A stretch of 37,619 bases of DNA from an uncultured Clostridia bacterium (GTDB lineage: Bacteria; Bacillota; Clostridia; Oscillospirales; Acutalibacteraceae). The notes under the pieces were generated by a model. That model saw only the letters and a list, made by a program, of their open reading frames with translations, searched no databases and had not been told where the DNA came from. A program made the translations under genes and the position numbers. Of this stretch, positions 7,417 to 15,490 are shown piece after piece. How positions within the stretch are numbered: position 1 is the first letter of the stretch; every line of letters begins with the position of its first letter. The stretch is taken from contig CAMHMN010000023.1 in assembly GCA_946186245.1 (NCBI GenBank), positions 1 to 37,619 of the forward strand. Reading direction: 5' to 3'.

Positions 7417-9201
7417 TTACCATCTGACGATGACGACGCCGTTGGGATGGAGCCAGCCGTTGTCGTAGAGGTTGGCGAAGAAGATTTCCTTGCCTTCCAT
7501 GTAGGGGGTCTGCACGGTTTCGTCGGAGCAGTTGATAATGATTTTCAGCTGATGGTTTTCGCAGTCGAGCTTGAGATATTCGATCACGCGGTCGTTGGGA
7601 ATCTCGTTGGGAAAGTGGAAATTGCGGCTGCGGAAGAGCGGTTCGTTTTTGCGCAGCCAGATCAGCCGCTTGACCATGTTGATGCGGTCGTTGAACTGCC
7701 CGGCGTCGATCTTATCCCAAGGCATGCAGCGGCGGCAATCGGGATCTCCTCCGCCGTCCATGCCGATCTCGGTGCCGTAATAAATGCAGGGGCTTCCCGG
7801 CATGGTGAAGATGACGGCGAGCTGCTGGTAAACGAGGTCCATGTTGCAGTGATTGCGGCGGAAGACGCGGTCGGTGTCGTGCGAATCCAGCAGATTGAAC
7901 AGCACGTCGTTGGTGTGCTGCATATACATGGTGTAGCAGCGGTTGACCATGTATTCAAAGTCGCGTTTTTTGCGGGAACGGTCGATCCAGAAATCGGTGA
8001 TGCTGTGGGAGAGGGGATAATTCATGACCGAATCGAATTCGTCGCCCCGCAGCCAGGGCATCGCGTTGTGCCAGATCTCTCCGAGAATGTAGAATTCCGG
8101 GTCGATTTTCTTGAGGGTGTAGCGCAGGGTCTTGCAGAACTGATGGGAAATTTCGTTGGCTACGTCGAGGCGGATGCCGTCGATGTGGAATTCCTTCGCC
8201 CAGTATTCGATCACGCCGACAAGGTATTCCACCAGCTCGGGATTGTTGGTGTTGAGCTTGGGCATGTTGGCAAAGAAGCCGAAGGAATAGAATTTGCCGT
8301 CGCGGGTGTCCCAGCGGTCCTTGTCAATGGGCCACTGATTGATCATGAACCAGTTGTAGTATTTGGATTCCGGACCTTTTTCCAGCACGTCCTGCCAGGG
8401 TCCGAAGTGCTGGCCGCAGTGGTTGAAAACACCGTCCAGCATGATGCGGATGCCGCGGTCGTGTGCCTTCTCGACCAGCTCCAGGAAGGTTTCCTCGTCG
8501 CCGAAATTGTGGTCGATCTTCATGTAGTCGGTGGTGTTGTATTTGTGGGTGGAAGGCGCCTCGAAAATAGGCGTGACGTAAATGCCCGTGATGCCTAAGT
8601 CGGCAAGGTAATCCAGCCGGTTGATAATGCCCTGCAGGTCGCCGCCGTAGAACTGTTCATTGGTGACATAGGTGGTGTCGTCCGCCCAGGGAAGGGTATT
8701 CTCGGGATTGATTGCCGGATTGCCGTTGCAGAAGCGTTCGGGAAAGATCTGGTACCAGACGGCGTTGTTGACCCATTTGGGGGTGTAGCTGATGTCGGAG
8801 GGGTTCATCCACGGGAAGGTGAAGCACTGCATCATTCTGCCCTCGAGATTGACCTGCTGCTCGCTGAGCACGCCGTCCTCGAAGTAATACCATGTTTCCC
8901 GTTCCCCGCCGTATTCTTCCCGGCTGACCAGCTCAAAGAAGTAACGGCAGCGCTTGTACTGCGGCACGATGGTGGTGGTCCACCAGAGCTGATGCGCGAG
9001 CCGCTTTTTGAAGGGCACCGGCAGACGCACGCCCTCCCAGTTGTTCTGTGCGCCGAGAATGCCCGTCGCGAAGGGATCGCCGTAGTGGATATAGACTTCT
9101 TCCACGTCGTAGCCCGTTTTGAGGTTGACGATAAGCTCATTGAAATTATTCATGTAGCAATAATTGTCGCTGGCGATGTGGTAGACCGCTTCAAATTTCA
9201 T
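7417..9201 (-). CDS. Glycoside hydrolase family 13, neopullulanase/maltogenic-amylase type
   Basis: A cytoplasmic alpha-glucan hydrolase, probably acting on maltodextrins or cyclodextrins: no signal peptide is present. The N-terminal ~130 residues look like the beta-sandwich (CBM34-like) domain of this subgroup. The four GH13 regions follow: DGVFNH, GIRLDVANE with nucleophile Asp346, GEIWH with acid/base Glu375, and LLDSHDTDR with Asp442 (numbering from the ATG at 9201). The NAVWYQIFPERF motif opens the barrel. The ATG at 9201 lies 11 nt from AAAGGA; a GTG at 9210 is only 2 nt from it and is less likely. It ends directly beside the 170-bp palindrome. Confidence 0.93.
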   Translation of the reverse strand: MKFEAVYHIASDNYCYMNNFNELIVNLKTGYDVEEVYIHYGDPFATGILGAQNNWEGVRLPVPFKKRLAHQLWWTTTIVPQYKRCRYFFELVSREEYGGERETWYYFEDGVLSEQQVNLEGRMMQCFTFPWMNPSDISYTPKWVNNAVWYQIFPERFCNGNPAINPENTLPWADDTTYVTNEQFYGGDLQGIINRLDYLADLGITGIYVTPIFEAPSTHKYNTTDYMKIDHNFGDEETFLELVEKAHDRGIRIMLDGVFNHCGQHFGPWQDVLEKGPESKYYNWFMINQWPIDKDRWDTRDGKFYSFGFFANMPKLNTNNPELVEYLVGVIEYWAKEFHIDGIRLDVANEISHQFCKTLRYTLKKIDPEFYILGEIWHNAMPWLRGDEFDSVMNYPLSHSITDFWIDRSRKKRDFEYMVNRCYTMYMQHTNDVLFNLLDSHDTDRVFRRNHCNMDLVYQQLAVIFTMPGSPCIYYGTEIGMDGGGDPDCRRCMPWDKIDAGQFNDRINMVKRLIWLRKNEPLFRSRNFHFPNEIPNDRVIEYLKLDCENHQLKIIINCSDETVQTPYMEGKEIFFANLYDNGWLHPNGVVIVRW

Positions 9202-9251
9202 ATCGGGCACTGTCCTTTCTTTTTTGGCTGATGGAGGGTGAACATACCTAC

Positions 9252-9280
9252 ATTATACAGGACGCAGGGCAAAAAATCAA
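9252..9280 (-). promoter_or_regulatory. Promoter of the GH13 gene
   Basis: On the minus strand TTGATT (9275-9280), 17 bp, TATAAT (9252-9257). The -35 box lies in the T-rich tail of the preceding terminator. Confidence 0.75.
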
Positions 9281-9314
9281 CCCATATACGCCCCGCGAAG
9301 GGCAATATATGGGT
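9270..9314 (-). terminator. Terminator of the DUF2304 gene
   Basis: ACCCATATA (9280-9288) pairs with TATATGGGT (9306-9314), with a further CCC/GGG inside; on the minus strand a TGATTTTTT tail follows. Confidence 0.85.
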
Positions 9315-9340
9315 AAATTTTCGTGATGAAACGGAAGGGA

Positions 9341-9868
9341 TTATTTAACGATTACCTCGACGCTTGCGTCGTCAGCCGGGGTGCCTGCGGCATCCTGACC
9401 TGCCGATTCCAGCAGGGCGATCCGCTTTTTCAGCTCGTCGATCTCGTGCTTCTGGAGCGATACCACCGAGCCCAGCTCCACGACCTTTGACATGATGGCC
9501 GAGATCTGGCACATCTGCTTGAAGGCGAGGTAATAAAGCAGCGCAATGAAGGGCACCGTGACCACCAGCGCGTAACCGAAGGCGAGGTGCGTCTTGTCCG
9601 CGACATAATAGGTCAGCTCCGGCCACATGCCGTAGACAAAGAGCAGGAAGGCGGGCAGCGTCCAGAGCAAAAACGCCGATTCCTTGATCTGGCTTTTGAG
9701 CATACGCTTGAAGAGAAACCAGATTACCAGAATGCTGATGGTCACCATCGCGATTCTGACGGCGGAATTCATGCCGATGGGCGTGTGGCTGAGATTGCGA
9801 AGTACGCTAGTAAGCCATTCGCTGATGGAGTCAAGTGTTTTTATAATAAAATTGTTAGAGCTATTCAT
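9341..9868 (-). CDS. DUF2304-like membrane protein
   Basis: The product of about 175 residues has three hydrophobic helices: around AVRIAMVTISILVIWFLF, SAFLLWTLPAFLLFVYG and FGYALVVTVPFIALLYYLAF. A cytoplasmic heptad-like helix (KVVELGSVVSLQKHEIDELKKRIALLE) and an acidic, Ala-rich tail follow. The KESAFLLW... motif is typical of DUF2304, a family often found near glycosyltransferases but of unknown function. The start at 9868 is favoured over in-frame starts at 9874/9877 because GGTGAT sits at proper spacing only for it. It has its own promoter and terminator. Confidence 0.75.
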   Translation of the reverse strand: MNSSNNFIIKTLDSISEWLTSVLRNLSHTPIGMNSAVRIAMVTISILVIWFLFKRMLKSQIKESAFLLWTLPAFLLFVYGMWPELTYYVADKTHLAFGYALVVTVPFIALLYYLAFKQMCQISAIMSKVVELGSVVSLQKHEIDELKKRIALLESAGQDAAGTPADDASVEVIVK

Positions 9869-9902
9869 AATCATCACCGCGTTTAACTGTTTGTTATCTT
9901 AC

Positions 9903-9931
9903 ATTATACCATGTACTTTTGAGAAAGACAA
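9903..9931 (-). promoter_or_regulatory. Promoter of the DUF2304 gene
   Basis: On the minus strand TTGTCT (9926-9931), 17 bp, TATAAT (9903-9908), 35 bp before the start codon. Confidence 0.7.
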
Positions 9932-10058
9932 TATGATTTCAGAAAAAAGCGACGGGTTTTTTTACCAAAATATGACGCTTGGATTTTATAAAGTGGAAAA
10001 GGAGAAAAAATTTATAAAAAGTTTACAAGCAACATTTCACAATTATGGTGAAAAGGAC

Positions 10059-10132
10059 TTGAATTGACTATGGAAATAATGTATAATAAAACTGGAGTTA
10101 TGTCAGAATTGTGTTGAGTGTATTGTTCTGAC
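10059..10132 (+). promoter_or_regulatory. Promoter and leader inverted repeat of the GGDEF gene
   Basis: TTGAAT (10059-10064), 17 bp, TATAAT (10082-10087). Just downstream, in the leader, GTCAGAA (10102-10108) and TTCTGAC (10126-10132) form an inverted repeat that could be an operator or hairpin. The remaining part of the 300-bp gap (9932-10058) is AT-rich with nothing else recognised. Confidence 0.65.
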
Positions 10133-10167
10133 GCTTATTGCAGTCACATCATGCGGGAGGTGATCTG

Positions 10168-12516
10168 ATGAATATGACCGGATTTGTTTCGACAAATGAA
10201 AACTGCGGCTTTTTCGACTTATATTCCACCGACAGCTTTGAGATCGTCAATCCCGGCCGACAGCTTGCGCGCGTGCTGGGGCTGGGTTTCGGAGACGATC
10301 CGGAGGGGATGAGCTATATAGAGCTGGTCTGCCCCGAGGACAGGGAGCCGGTGGCGGAGAATCTGCGGGAGGTTATGGAGGAAGGCCTGCGCTGCGATGA
10401 AGTCAAGCGCCCCGGACGGTGTATCCGCCACCGGCTGATGCTGCCTGACGAAAATGCCGTTATGGTGTCGCTGACCTTCGGCTTCGACCCCAAGGGATAT
10501 CTGATCTGTTCAGTTATACGGCTCTATGACGAAATCAGCGGCGAATCCGAGAACCGATACCGTTCCAACGGCGTGCTGGAAGCCTTCGCGGTCAGCATGG
10601 CAGTGGTATTCATCAATTCCGAGGGACAGATCGCCGTCCGATACGCCAACGATGATTTCTACAGGATGATCGGCTGGAACAGGCTGGAATTCAAGGACTT
10701 TTTCAATGAATGTCTGTGGGACGGCATCATTCACCCCGACGATCTGGAGCTTTTCCGGGAGACGCTGACCTCTTTGGACGGGGAACAACGCGAGGCGGTG
10801 TTTGAAGCCCGCGTGCTGCATATGAACGGTCAGGTAAGCGTCAATAATGTCCACGCGCGATTTGTGAACCGTGAAAACGAGCGTGCGCTGATCACCTTGG
10901 TGTTCGGCGATATCACCGAGCGCAAGCGGCTGCGCAGGGAGCTGCTGATACAGAATGAGCGTTACAATATCATCCAGCAGAACTCGGAGCAGACGATATT
11001 CGACTATGACACCGAAAAGGACGTCTGCGTTTTTTCTGGCAACAAGGCGAGAATGGAGAAATATCTCTCGGTGTACCGATATGACGACCGTACCAACGAG
11101 GTGACAGTGGAGGATTTCTTCCAGGGACAGTATGCTCTGAATATCATGAGCAGGGACGATTACCGCAGGCTGTACGAGGCGATTGCCAACTCCATCATTG
11201 ACGGTGAGAACGGAGAAGTGGATTTTGAAGTCTGTCCGGTGGGATTCACCTCCGGCAAGTGGTTCAGATGCACCTACAGCGCGGTGAAGGCCGACGACGG
11301 CAATGTCCTGCGTATCGTCGGCCGGCTCAAGAATATCGACAAGCAGAAGAAAAACAAATTGATGATGGAGCGGCGCATGGAGTGCGACTCGCTGACCGGA
11401 CTGCTCAATAAGGAAACCGGCAAGGAGCGGATACGGCGGTTTCTCGCCGACAGGGGCGACCCTTCCGGCGCGGGTGAGAAATACCATGTGCTGATGATCC
11501 TCGATCTGGATAATTTCCACCGGATCAACGAATGCTTCGGGCATACCTTCGGCGACAACGTGCTGAAGGAATTTGCCTCCGACATCAAGTCCTCCTTCCG
11601 CGATACCGATATCGTGGCGCGGCTGGTGGGCGACCGATTCATGGTGCTGATGAAGGACGTGACCCAGAAATTCGCCGTCAAAAAGGCGGGCCGGCTTTGC
11701 CGCAGCCTAGTCAAGGTCTACGGCGTGCAGAAAAAGGTGACCGTGAGCTGTAGCATCGGCGTGGCATTCTTCGGTAGAGATGGCTTTGATTTCGACGAGC
11801 TCTATCAGTGCGCCGACCGCGCGGCTTATGAAGCCAAACGAAACGGAAAGAATGCCTATTTCATCTACGACGGCGAGCTTCAGGCCGATTACAGCCTTGT
11901 CAAGGAAATAGGCGGCACGACAGACCCAGACAGCCTCAAGACGAAGAACGATCTGAGCGAGATTGACATCAATATGGTGGATATTGCCTTCTCGCTGCTG
12001 ACCGCGTCGGATGATATTTACGGTTCATTGGATATCCTGCTTCGCACGGTGGGGCGGAAGTATAATCTCAGCGCGGTTTCGGTGTATATCAAGGGATACG
12101 GCAAAGGAGAAAAGCTCAAAAAGGTCTGCCGCTGGATCAGCAACCGCAACCTTCCGACACGCGACGACCGCTCTCCTCTGGTTACCCATCATGTGAATCT
12201 CGACGCGGAGCTTGGCGCGGAAGGCGTCCGATGCGTTTCGGATGTTGGCACGAGCAATCTGAAGCCCGCACTGAAAAATCTGCTGAAAAACGACGGCATG
12301 ATTGCCCTTGTGATCTGTGCCTTGGAAGGGCGTTCCGGAGAAAATTTCGGATATATGGTGTTCACCCAGTTTGAGCGCAGACGCAAGTGGAGCCACAAGG
12401 AAGCCAACACCTTCCGGTATCTTGCCAAGATTCTCTCGGTAGCGCTGGCGGAGAAATACGCGGAGCATTCCGTCGTCGCGCAGGGAATAGAGGATCTTCC
12501 GTCCAAAAGCGAATAG
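10168..12516 (+). CDS. PAS/degenerate GGDEF/GAF signalling protein
   Basis: A 782-residue soluble protein. Two or three PAS-like modules fill about residues 1-400, the second ending in DITERKRL. A GGDEF domain starts at DSLTGLLNKE (about 407) and has LDLDNF, but the active-site loop reads V487-G-D-R-F491 instead of GGDEF. The inhibitory-site motif RxxD is intact as R478-D-T-D481, five residues upstream. The C-terminal ~150 residues look like a GAF domain. Loss of the catalytic Glu suggests it binds c-di-GMP rather than making it. GGAGG ends 7 nt before the ATG at 10168. No membrane segment or second output domain is visible. Confidence 0.88.
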   Translation: MNMTGFVSTNENCGFFDLYSTDSFEIVNPGRQLARVLGLGFGDDPEGMSYIELVCPEDREPVAENLREVMEEGLRCDEVKRPGRCIRHRLMLPDENAVMVSLTFGFDPKGYLICSVIRLYDEISGESENRYRSNGVLEAFAVSMAVVFINSEGQIAVRYANDDFYRMIGWNRLEFKDFFNECLWDGIIHPDDLELFRETLTSLDGEQREAVFEARVLHMNGQVSVNNVHARFVNRENERALITLVFGDITERKRLRRELLIQNERYNIIQQNSEQTIFDYDTEKDVCVFSGNKARMEKYLSVYRYDDRTNEVTVEDFFQGQYALNIMSRDDYRRLYEAIANSIIDGENGEVDFEVCPVGFTSGKWFRCTYSAVKADDGNVLRIVGRLKNIDKQKKNKLMMERRMECDSLTGLLNKETGKERIRRFLADRGDPSGAGEKYHVLMILDLDNFHRINECFGHTFGDNVLKEFASDIKSSFRDTDIVARLVGDRFMVLMKDVTQKFAVKKAGRLCRSLVKVYGVQKKVTVSCSIGVAFFGRDGFDFDELYQCADRAAYEAKRNGKNAYFIYDGELQADYSLVKEIGGTTDPDSLKTKNDLSEIDINMVDIAFSLLTASDDIYGSLDILLRTVGRKYNLSAVSVYIKGYGKGEKLKKVCRWISNRNLPTRDDRSPLVTHHVNLDAELGAEGVRCVSDVGTSNLKPALKNLLKNDGMIALVICALEGRSGENFGYMVFTQFERRRKWSHKEANTFRYLAKILSVALAEKYAEHSVVAQGIEDLPSKSE

Positions 12517-12532
12517 AGTGCGAATCATACAA

Positions 12533-12585
12533 GGCGTGCTGCCTTGCCTGCGGAAAATTGCAGGCGAGGCAACGCGCCGTTTTTG
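12533..12585 (+). terminator. Terminator behind the GGDEF gene
   Basis: GGCG...GCCTTGCCTGC pairs with GCAGGCGAGGC...CGCC (12533-12578), followed by TTTTTG and a longer T tract. Confidence 0.88.
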
Positions 12586-12597
12586 TTTTTTTTTGCA

Positions 12598-12634
12598 AAT
12601 TGTAAACCTAATTTAAAAATAATGGTTGACAATT
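12598..12634 (+). promoter_or_regulatory. BirA-type biotin operator before bioY
   Basis: AATTGTAAACC (12598-12608) and GGTTGACAATT (12624-12634) form an 11-bp inverted repeat with one mismatch and a 15-bp AT-rich spacer. This matches the known BirA operator layout (TTGTAAACC, about 15 nt, GGTTTACAA). The right half overlaps the -35 box of the bioY promoter, so bound BirA would block transcription when biotin is plentiful. Confidence 0.88.
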
Positions 12635-12654
12635 CGAAAAACAAGGCGTACAAT
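12626..12654 (+). promoter_or_regulatory. bioY promoter
   Basis: TTGACA (12626-12631), 17 bp, TACAAT (12649-12654). Confidence 0.88.
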
Positions 12655-12708
12655 AGCAGGGAAAACAAAGCGAATCAATTGATCGCAAAACCGGAGGTAA
12701 TTATTACA

Positions 12709-13275
12709 ATGGACAAACAAACGTCTTCCGCACGCACAAAGCCCTTCCTGTCCACATACGATATCGCCGTTATCGCACTGTCTGCGGCGATGATCACGGT
12801 CTGCGCATGGATCTCCATCCCGACCGTTGTTCCGTTTACCCTGCAAACCTTTGCCATTTTTACGGTCGCGGGACTGTTCGGCATGAAGCGTGCCTCTTTC
12901 TCGATGGGGGTATATCTCCTGCTTGCGGCCATCGGACTGCCTGTTCTGGCCGGAATGAAGGGCGGCTTTGACAAGATCGTCGGAACCACCGGCGGCTATA
13001 TCGTGGGATTTGTGTTCATAGCGTTTATCGTGGGCTTTGCCTCTGACCGATTCGGCAGGAAGGTCATCCCGCTGATCCTTTCCATGCTGATCGGGCTTGC
13101 CGTGTGCTACGCTTTCGGCACGGCGTGGTTCATGCTGGTCTATGCCCGTACAACCGGAGCCGTAGGACTCGGCACCGTGCTGGGCTGGTGTGTGCTGCCC
13201 TTTATCATTCCCGACTGCGTCAAGATCCTGTGTGCCGTTGCGGTGTCCAACCGCGTGGGAAAGTATGTGAAATGA
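12709..13275 (+). CDS. bioY: Biotin transporter BioY (S component of ECF transporter)
   Basis: BioY is the membrane substrate-binding component that imports biotin together with ECF ATPases and EcfT, or works alone at lower capacity. The 188 residues match the family length, with six hydrophobic segments, FTLQTFAIFTVAGLFG, YLLLAAIGLPVLAGMKGG and GGYIVGFV, all typical of BioY. GGAGGT lies 11 nt before the ATG at 12709. No ECF ATPase or biotin synthesis gene is nearby, so it probably shares ECF modules encoded elsewhere. The upstream BirA-type operator independently supports the call. Confidence 0.95.
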   Translation: MDKQTSSARTKPFLSTYDIAVIALSAAMITVCAWISIPTVVPFTLQTFAIFTVAGLFGMKRASFSMGVYLLLAAIGLPVLAGMKGGFDKIVGTTGGYIVGFVFIAFIVGFASDRFGRKVIPLILSMLIGLAVCYAFGTAWFMLVYARTTGAVGLGTVLGWCVLPFIIPDCVKILCAVAVSNRVGKYVK

Positions 13276-13288
13276 TATGAATTACATC

Positions 13289-13317
13289 TTGCCTTTTGAT
13301 CTGCAATGACGTATAAT
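13289..13317 (+). promoter_or_regulatory. Promoter of the metallophosphoesterase gene
   Basis: TTGCCT (13289-13294), 17 bp, TATAAT (13312-13317), 21 bp before the start codon. Confidence 0.7.
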
Positions 13318-13337
13318 GATTAGCGGGGGCGATCATT

Positions 13338-14048
13338 TTGATTTATGTCATGTCAGATTTGCACGGGGGATACGACAAGTATCTCGCCATGCTCAAAAAG
13401 ATCAATTTCAGCGATGATGACGAGCTGTATATTCTGGGCGACGTGGTGGACAGAGGCAGCAAACCGGTTGAAATCCTGCAGGATATGAGCATGCGGCCCA
13501 ATGTGTTTCCCATCATGGGCAATCATGACAAGATGGCCATCGACGTGCTGGAGTGGCTGCTGGACGAGATCAACGAGGAGACTCTGTACAAACATATCAA
13601 TGAGGAATCCATGTATCGCCTGATGGTCTGGCAGATGAACGGCTCACAGACCACCATCGACGGATTCCAGCGGCTGCCGCGGGAGGAACGTGTCGCTCTG
13701 CTGGATTACATGAAGGAATTCGCGCCCTATGAGGTGGTAGAGGCGGGTGGAAAGACCTTCATCCTGGTGCATGCCGGACTGGGAGAGTCCGGCAAATTCG
13801 ACAAAGACAAACCCCTCGATGCGTACACCATCCGGGAGCTTGCCTTTGTGAGATTCAATTACGAGAAGGAGTACTTCGGCGGCGACACATACATTGTCAC
13901 AGGGCATACGCCGACGATTTCCTTCACCTATTGCCCGGAGATTTACTACAGCCACAACAATTTCTGCATCGACTGCGGAGCGGTATTCGCCAGCGGCGCG
14001 CTGGCCTGCCTTTGCCTTGACAATCTGAAGGAATACTATGTGTATTGA
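13338..14048 (+). CDS. Calcineurin-like metallophosphoesterase (Ser/Thr phosphatase / ApaH-like)
   Basis: A 236-residue two-metal phosphoesterase. Metal ligands are visible in order: Asp7 and His9 (SDLHG), Asp35 (GDVVDRG), Asn62 with His63 (GNHD), then LVHAGL and VTGHTP with the C-terminal histidines. This pattern fits the bacterial PPP/ApaH-like group, which includes protein phosphatases and diadenosine tetraphosphatases; the substrate cannot be told. The start is a TTG at 13338 with GGGGGC upstream; it places the first metal motif at residue 7, as usual in the family. Confidence 0.88.
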   Translation: MIYVMSDLHGGYDKYLAMLKKINFSDDDELYILGDVVDRGSKPVEILQDMSMRPNVFPIMGNHDKMAIDVLEWLLDEINEETLYKHINEESMYRLMVWQMNGSQTTIDGFQRLPREERVALLDYMKEFAPYEVVEAGGKTFILVHAGLGESGKFDKDKPLDAYTIRELAFVRFNYEKEYFGGDTYIVTGHTPTISFTYCPEIYYSHNNFCIDCGAVFASGALACLCLDNLKEYYVY

Positions 14049-14106
14049 AAAAAATCGGCTATATACGCGGGATGAATGGATTCCTGCGTATATAGCCTGT
14101 TTTTTT
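14047..14106. terminator. Bidirectional terminator between convergent genes
   Basis: A perfect 12-bp stem GGCTATATACGC (14057-14068) / GCGTATATAGCC (14086-14097) with an A run on the left and a T run on the right; it serves both the phosphoesterase and the zinc-ribbon gene. Confidence 0.92.
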
Positions 14107-14118
14107 GCCTGAGAAATA

Positions 14119-14589
14119 CTATTTGTTTTTGGCCCCGAAGAATATCCTGATCTTGAAGCGGTGGTCGCACCGGGGACAGCGGACGGTGTGCTTGCCCTTC
14201 TGACGCGGCACGCGGAGGGTTGCCTTGCACTTCGGGCATTTGACGTATTTCTTGTCGGGTTCCGGCTTTTGAAAATTCCCAAAGCCCGCGCTTCCCATAT
14301 TCTCAAAGGGATTGGTGACATTGACGCTTCCCGCTCTCCCGAGCAGACGAAGGAAGGCGTCGTTTTCACGCCTGCGCTTTTCGAGGTTGGTGGAGAATAC
14401 CCTGTAAAAGGCGAAAAACAGCACCGCCCAGGCAATCAATACGAGTATTCTGTGGACAAGGGTAATGCGGATGAACGCGATGCGCAGCACCAGCAGAACG
14501 AGATAAAGCAGCATCAGCGCGTAATAAAGATGATCCGCGCCGTACCGGTTCTGCATCAAAAGTCTGAGTCTGAATAGCATTTTACCCAT
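14119..14589 (-). CDS. Membrane protein with C-terminal zinc ribbon
   Basis: Starting at the ATG at 14589, which has AAAGGAGAC upstream, the product has 156 residues. After a basic start there are two close hydrophobic segments (YYALMLLYLVLLVLRIAFI and ILVLIAWAVLFFAFY), then a charged cytoplasmic region. The C-terminal zinc ribbon has CPKC and CPRC pairs about 20 residues apart, embedded in basic residues. The ribbon could bind nucleic acid or protein. No named family is recognised. A longer frame reaching 14727 has no ribosome site. Confidence 0.8.
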   Translation of the reverse strand: MGKMLFRLRLLMQNRYGADHLYYALMLLYLVLLVLRIAFIRITLVHRILVLIAWAVLFFAFYRVFSTNLEKRRRENDAFLRLLGRAGSVNVTNPFENMGSAGFGNFQKPEPDKKYVKCPKCKATLRVPRQKGKHTVRCPRCDHRFKIRIFFGAKNK

Positions 14590-14893
14590 TTGAAATGTCT
14601 CCTTTCGGTTGAACTTGTCAGCCGATTGCAAAACTTGAAAGCAACGAAAATACGGGGCTATGGAGGCTTGAGGAGGGGGCAATTTTCTCCACCTGAAACA
14701 AAGAAAAAACCGTATTTGCTGCGCCAAGCCCCGAATTCAATCCCAGTGCGTTGCAGCGAGGGGCTCTGCATTGAACCCGGCAGGGAGCCTTGCACCGGCT
14801 GTCGCTTGTCGACCGCCAGAACCCACACGCTCGCTGATTTCCGGCTTCGCTATGCTTTTCTTTATTACTTTTACAATCGCCTGTTAAAAATGA
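14590..14893. other. Gene-free gap with repeat-family sequence
   Basis: No gene is seen in these 304 bp. An inverted repeat AAATACGG/CCGTATTT lies around 14649-14656 and 14709-14716. The stretch 14757-14796 (GGGCTCTGC...ACCCGGCAGGGA..CTTGCACC pattern) resembles the reverse complement of about 878-928, so it is probably another, decayed copy of the same intergenic repeat family. Confidence 0.55.
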
Positions 14894-15490
14894 CTACATG
14901 CCGCAGCAATTGGTAAGGCAGTAGCAGAGCATCATGCCGCCGAAGAGGGTGGAACAGTACTGGGACAGCCCGTTGATTTCCACTCCTCTGGCTCTCTGCC
15001 AGTCGCCGTATTCCACACCGCCGGAGGATATCTCGGAATAGGCGGCGCGGTACTCCGGGTTGGAAGGCTCCAGCATGACCGCCTGCCGCGCGTATCTCAC
15101 GGCAGTGACGGAATTTCCCAGGCCGTAATTGGCCACTGCGCTGAGGTAATACCACTGCGCGCTTCTCACATTCACCCGGCTCAGAAGGCCCAGCGCTTCG
15201 GCGTACAGCCCGCGTTCTATGTAGGTTCGCGCGTCGGTCATTCTGTCCAGATCCTCGCGGGAATGATAACTGCCCGCCTGTCCCGGAGAAGAAGTGAAAT
15301 CAGATGACACATTGCCGCTTTTGATTGCTTCATAGGCGGCGTTGATTTCGCTCATTTTTTTCTCGGCGGCTTTGTTGCCGGGGTTGAGATCGGGGTGGTA
15401 TTTTTTTGCGAGTTTCCGGTAAGCCTTGGTCACTTCTTCCTTAGAGGCTCCGGGAGAGACGCCCAGCACCTCATACGGGCTTTTTGCCAT
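14894..15490 (-). CDS. J-domain protein with Cys-rich C-terminus
   Basis: The N-terminal ~70 residues are a DnaJ J domain with the HPD motif at residues 32-34 (KKYHPDLNP), the site that stimulates Hsp70 ATPase. A TPR-like helical region follows ([34 protein letters not shown]), and the protein ends in a short Cys-rich hydrophobic tail ([10 protein letters not shown]). There is no Gly/Phe or zinc-finger region, so it is a specialised J-protein, not DnaJ itself. The start at 15490 gives the usual family N-terminus; an ATG at 15502 is also possible. It overlaps the end of the DUF5685 gene by 20 bp, showing co-transcription. Confidence 0.85.
   Translation of the reverse strand: MAKSPYEVLGVSPGASKEEVTKAYRKLAKKYHPDLNPGNKAAEKKMSEINAAYEAIKSGNVSSDFTSSPGQAGSYHSREDLDRMTDARTYIERGLYAEALGLLSRVNVRSAQWYYLSAVANYGLGNSVTAVRYARQAVMLEPSNPEYRAAYSEISSGGVEYGDWQRARGVEINGLSQYCSTLFGGMMLCYCLTNCCGM

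Noticed and set aside
7447..8598. 383-residue plus-strand frame opposite the GH13 gene
   Set aside because: Antisense shadow; composition rich in Val/Asp/Glu repeats typical of mirrored codons.
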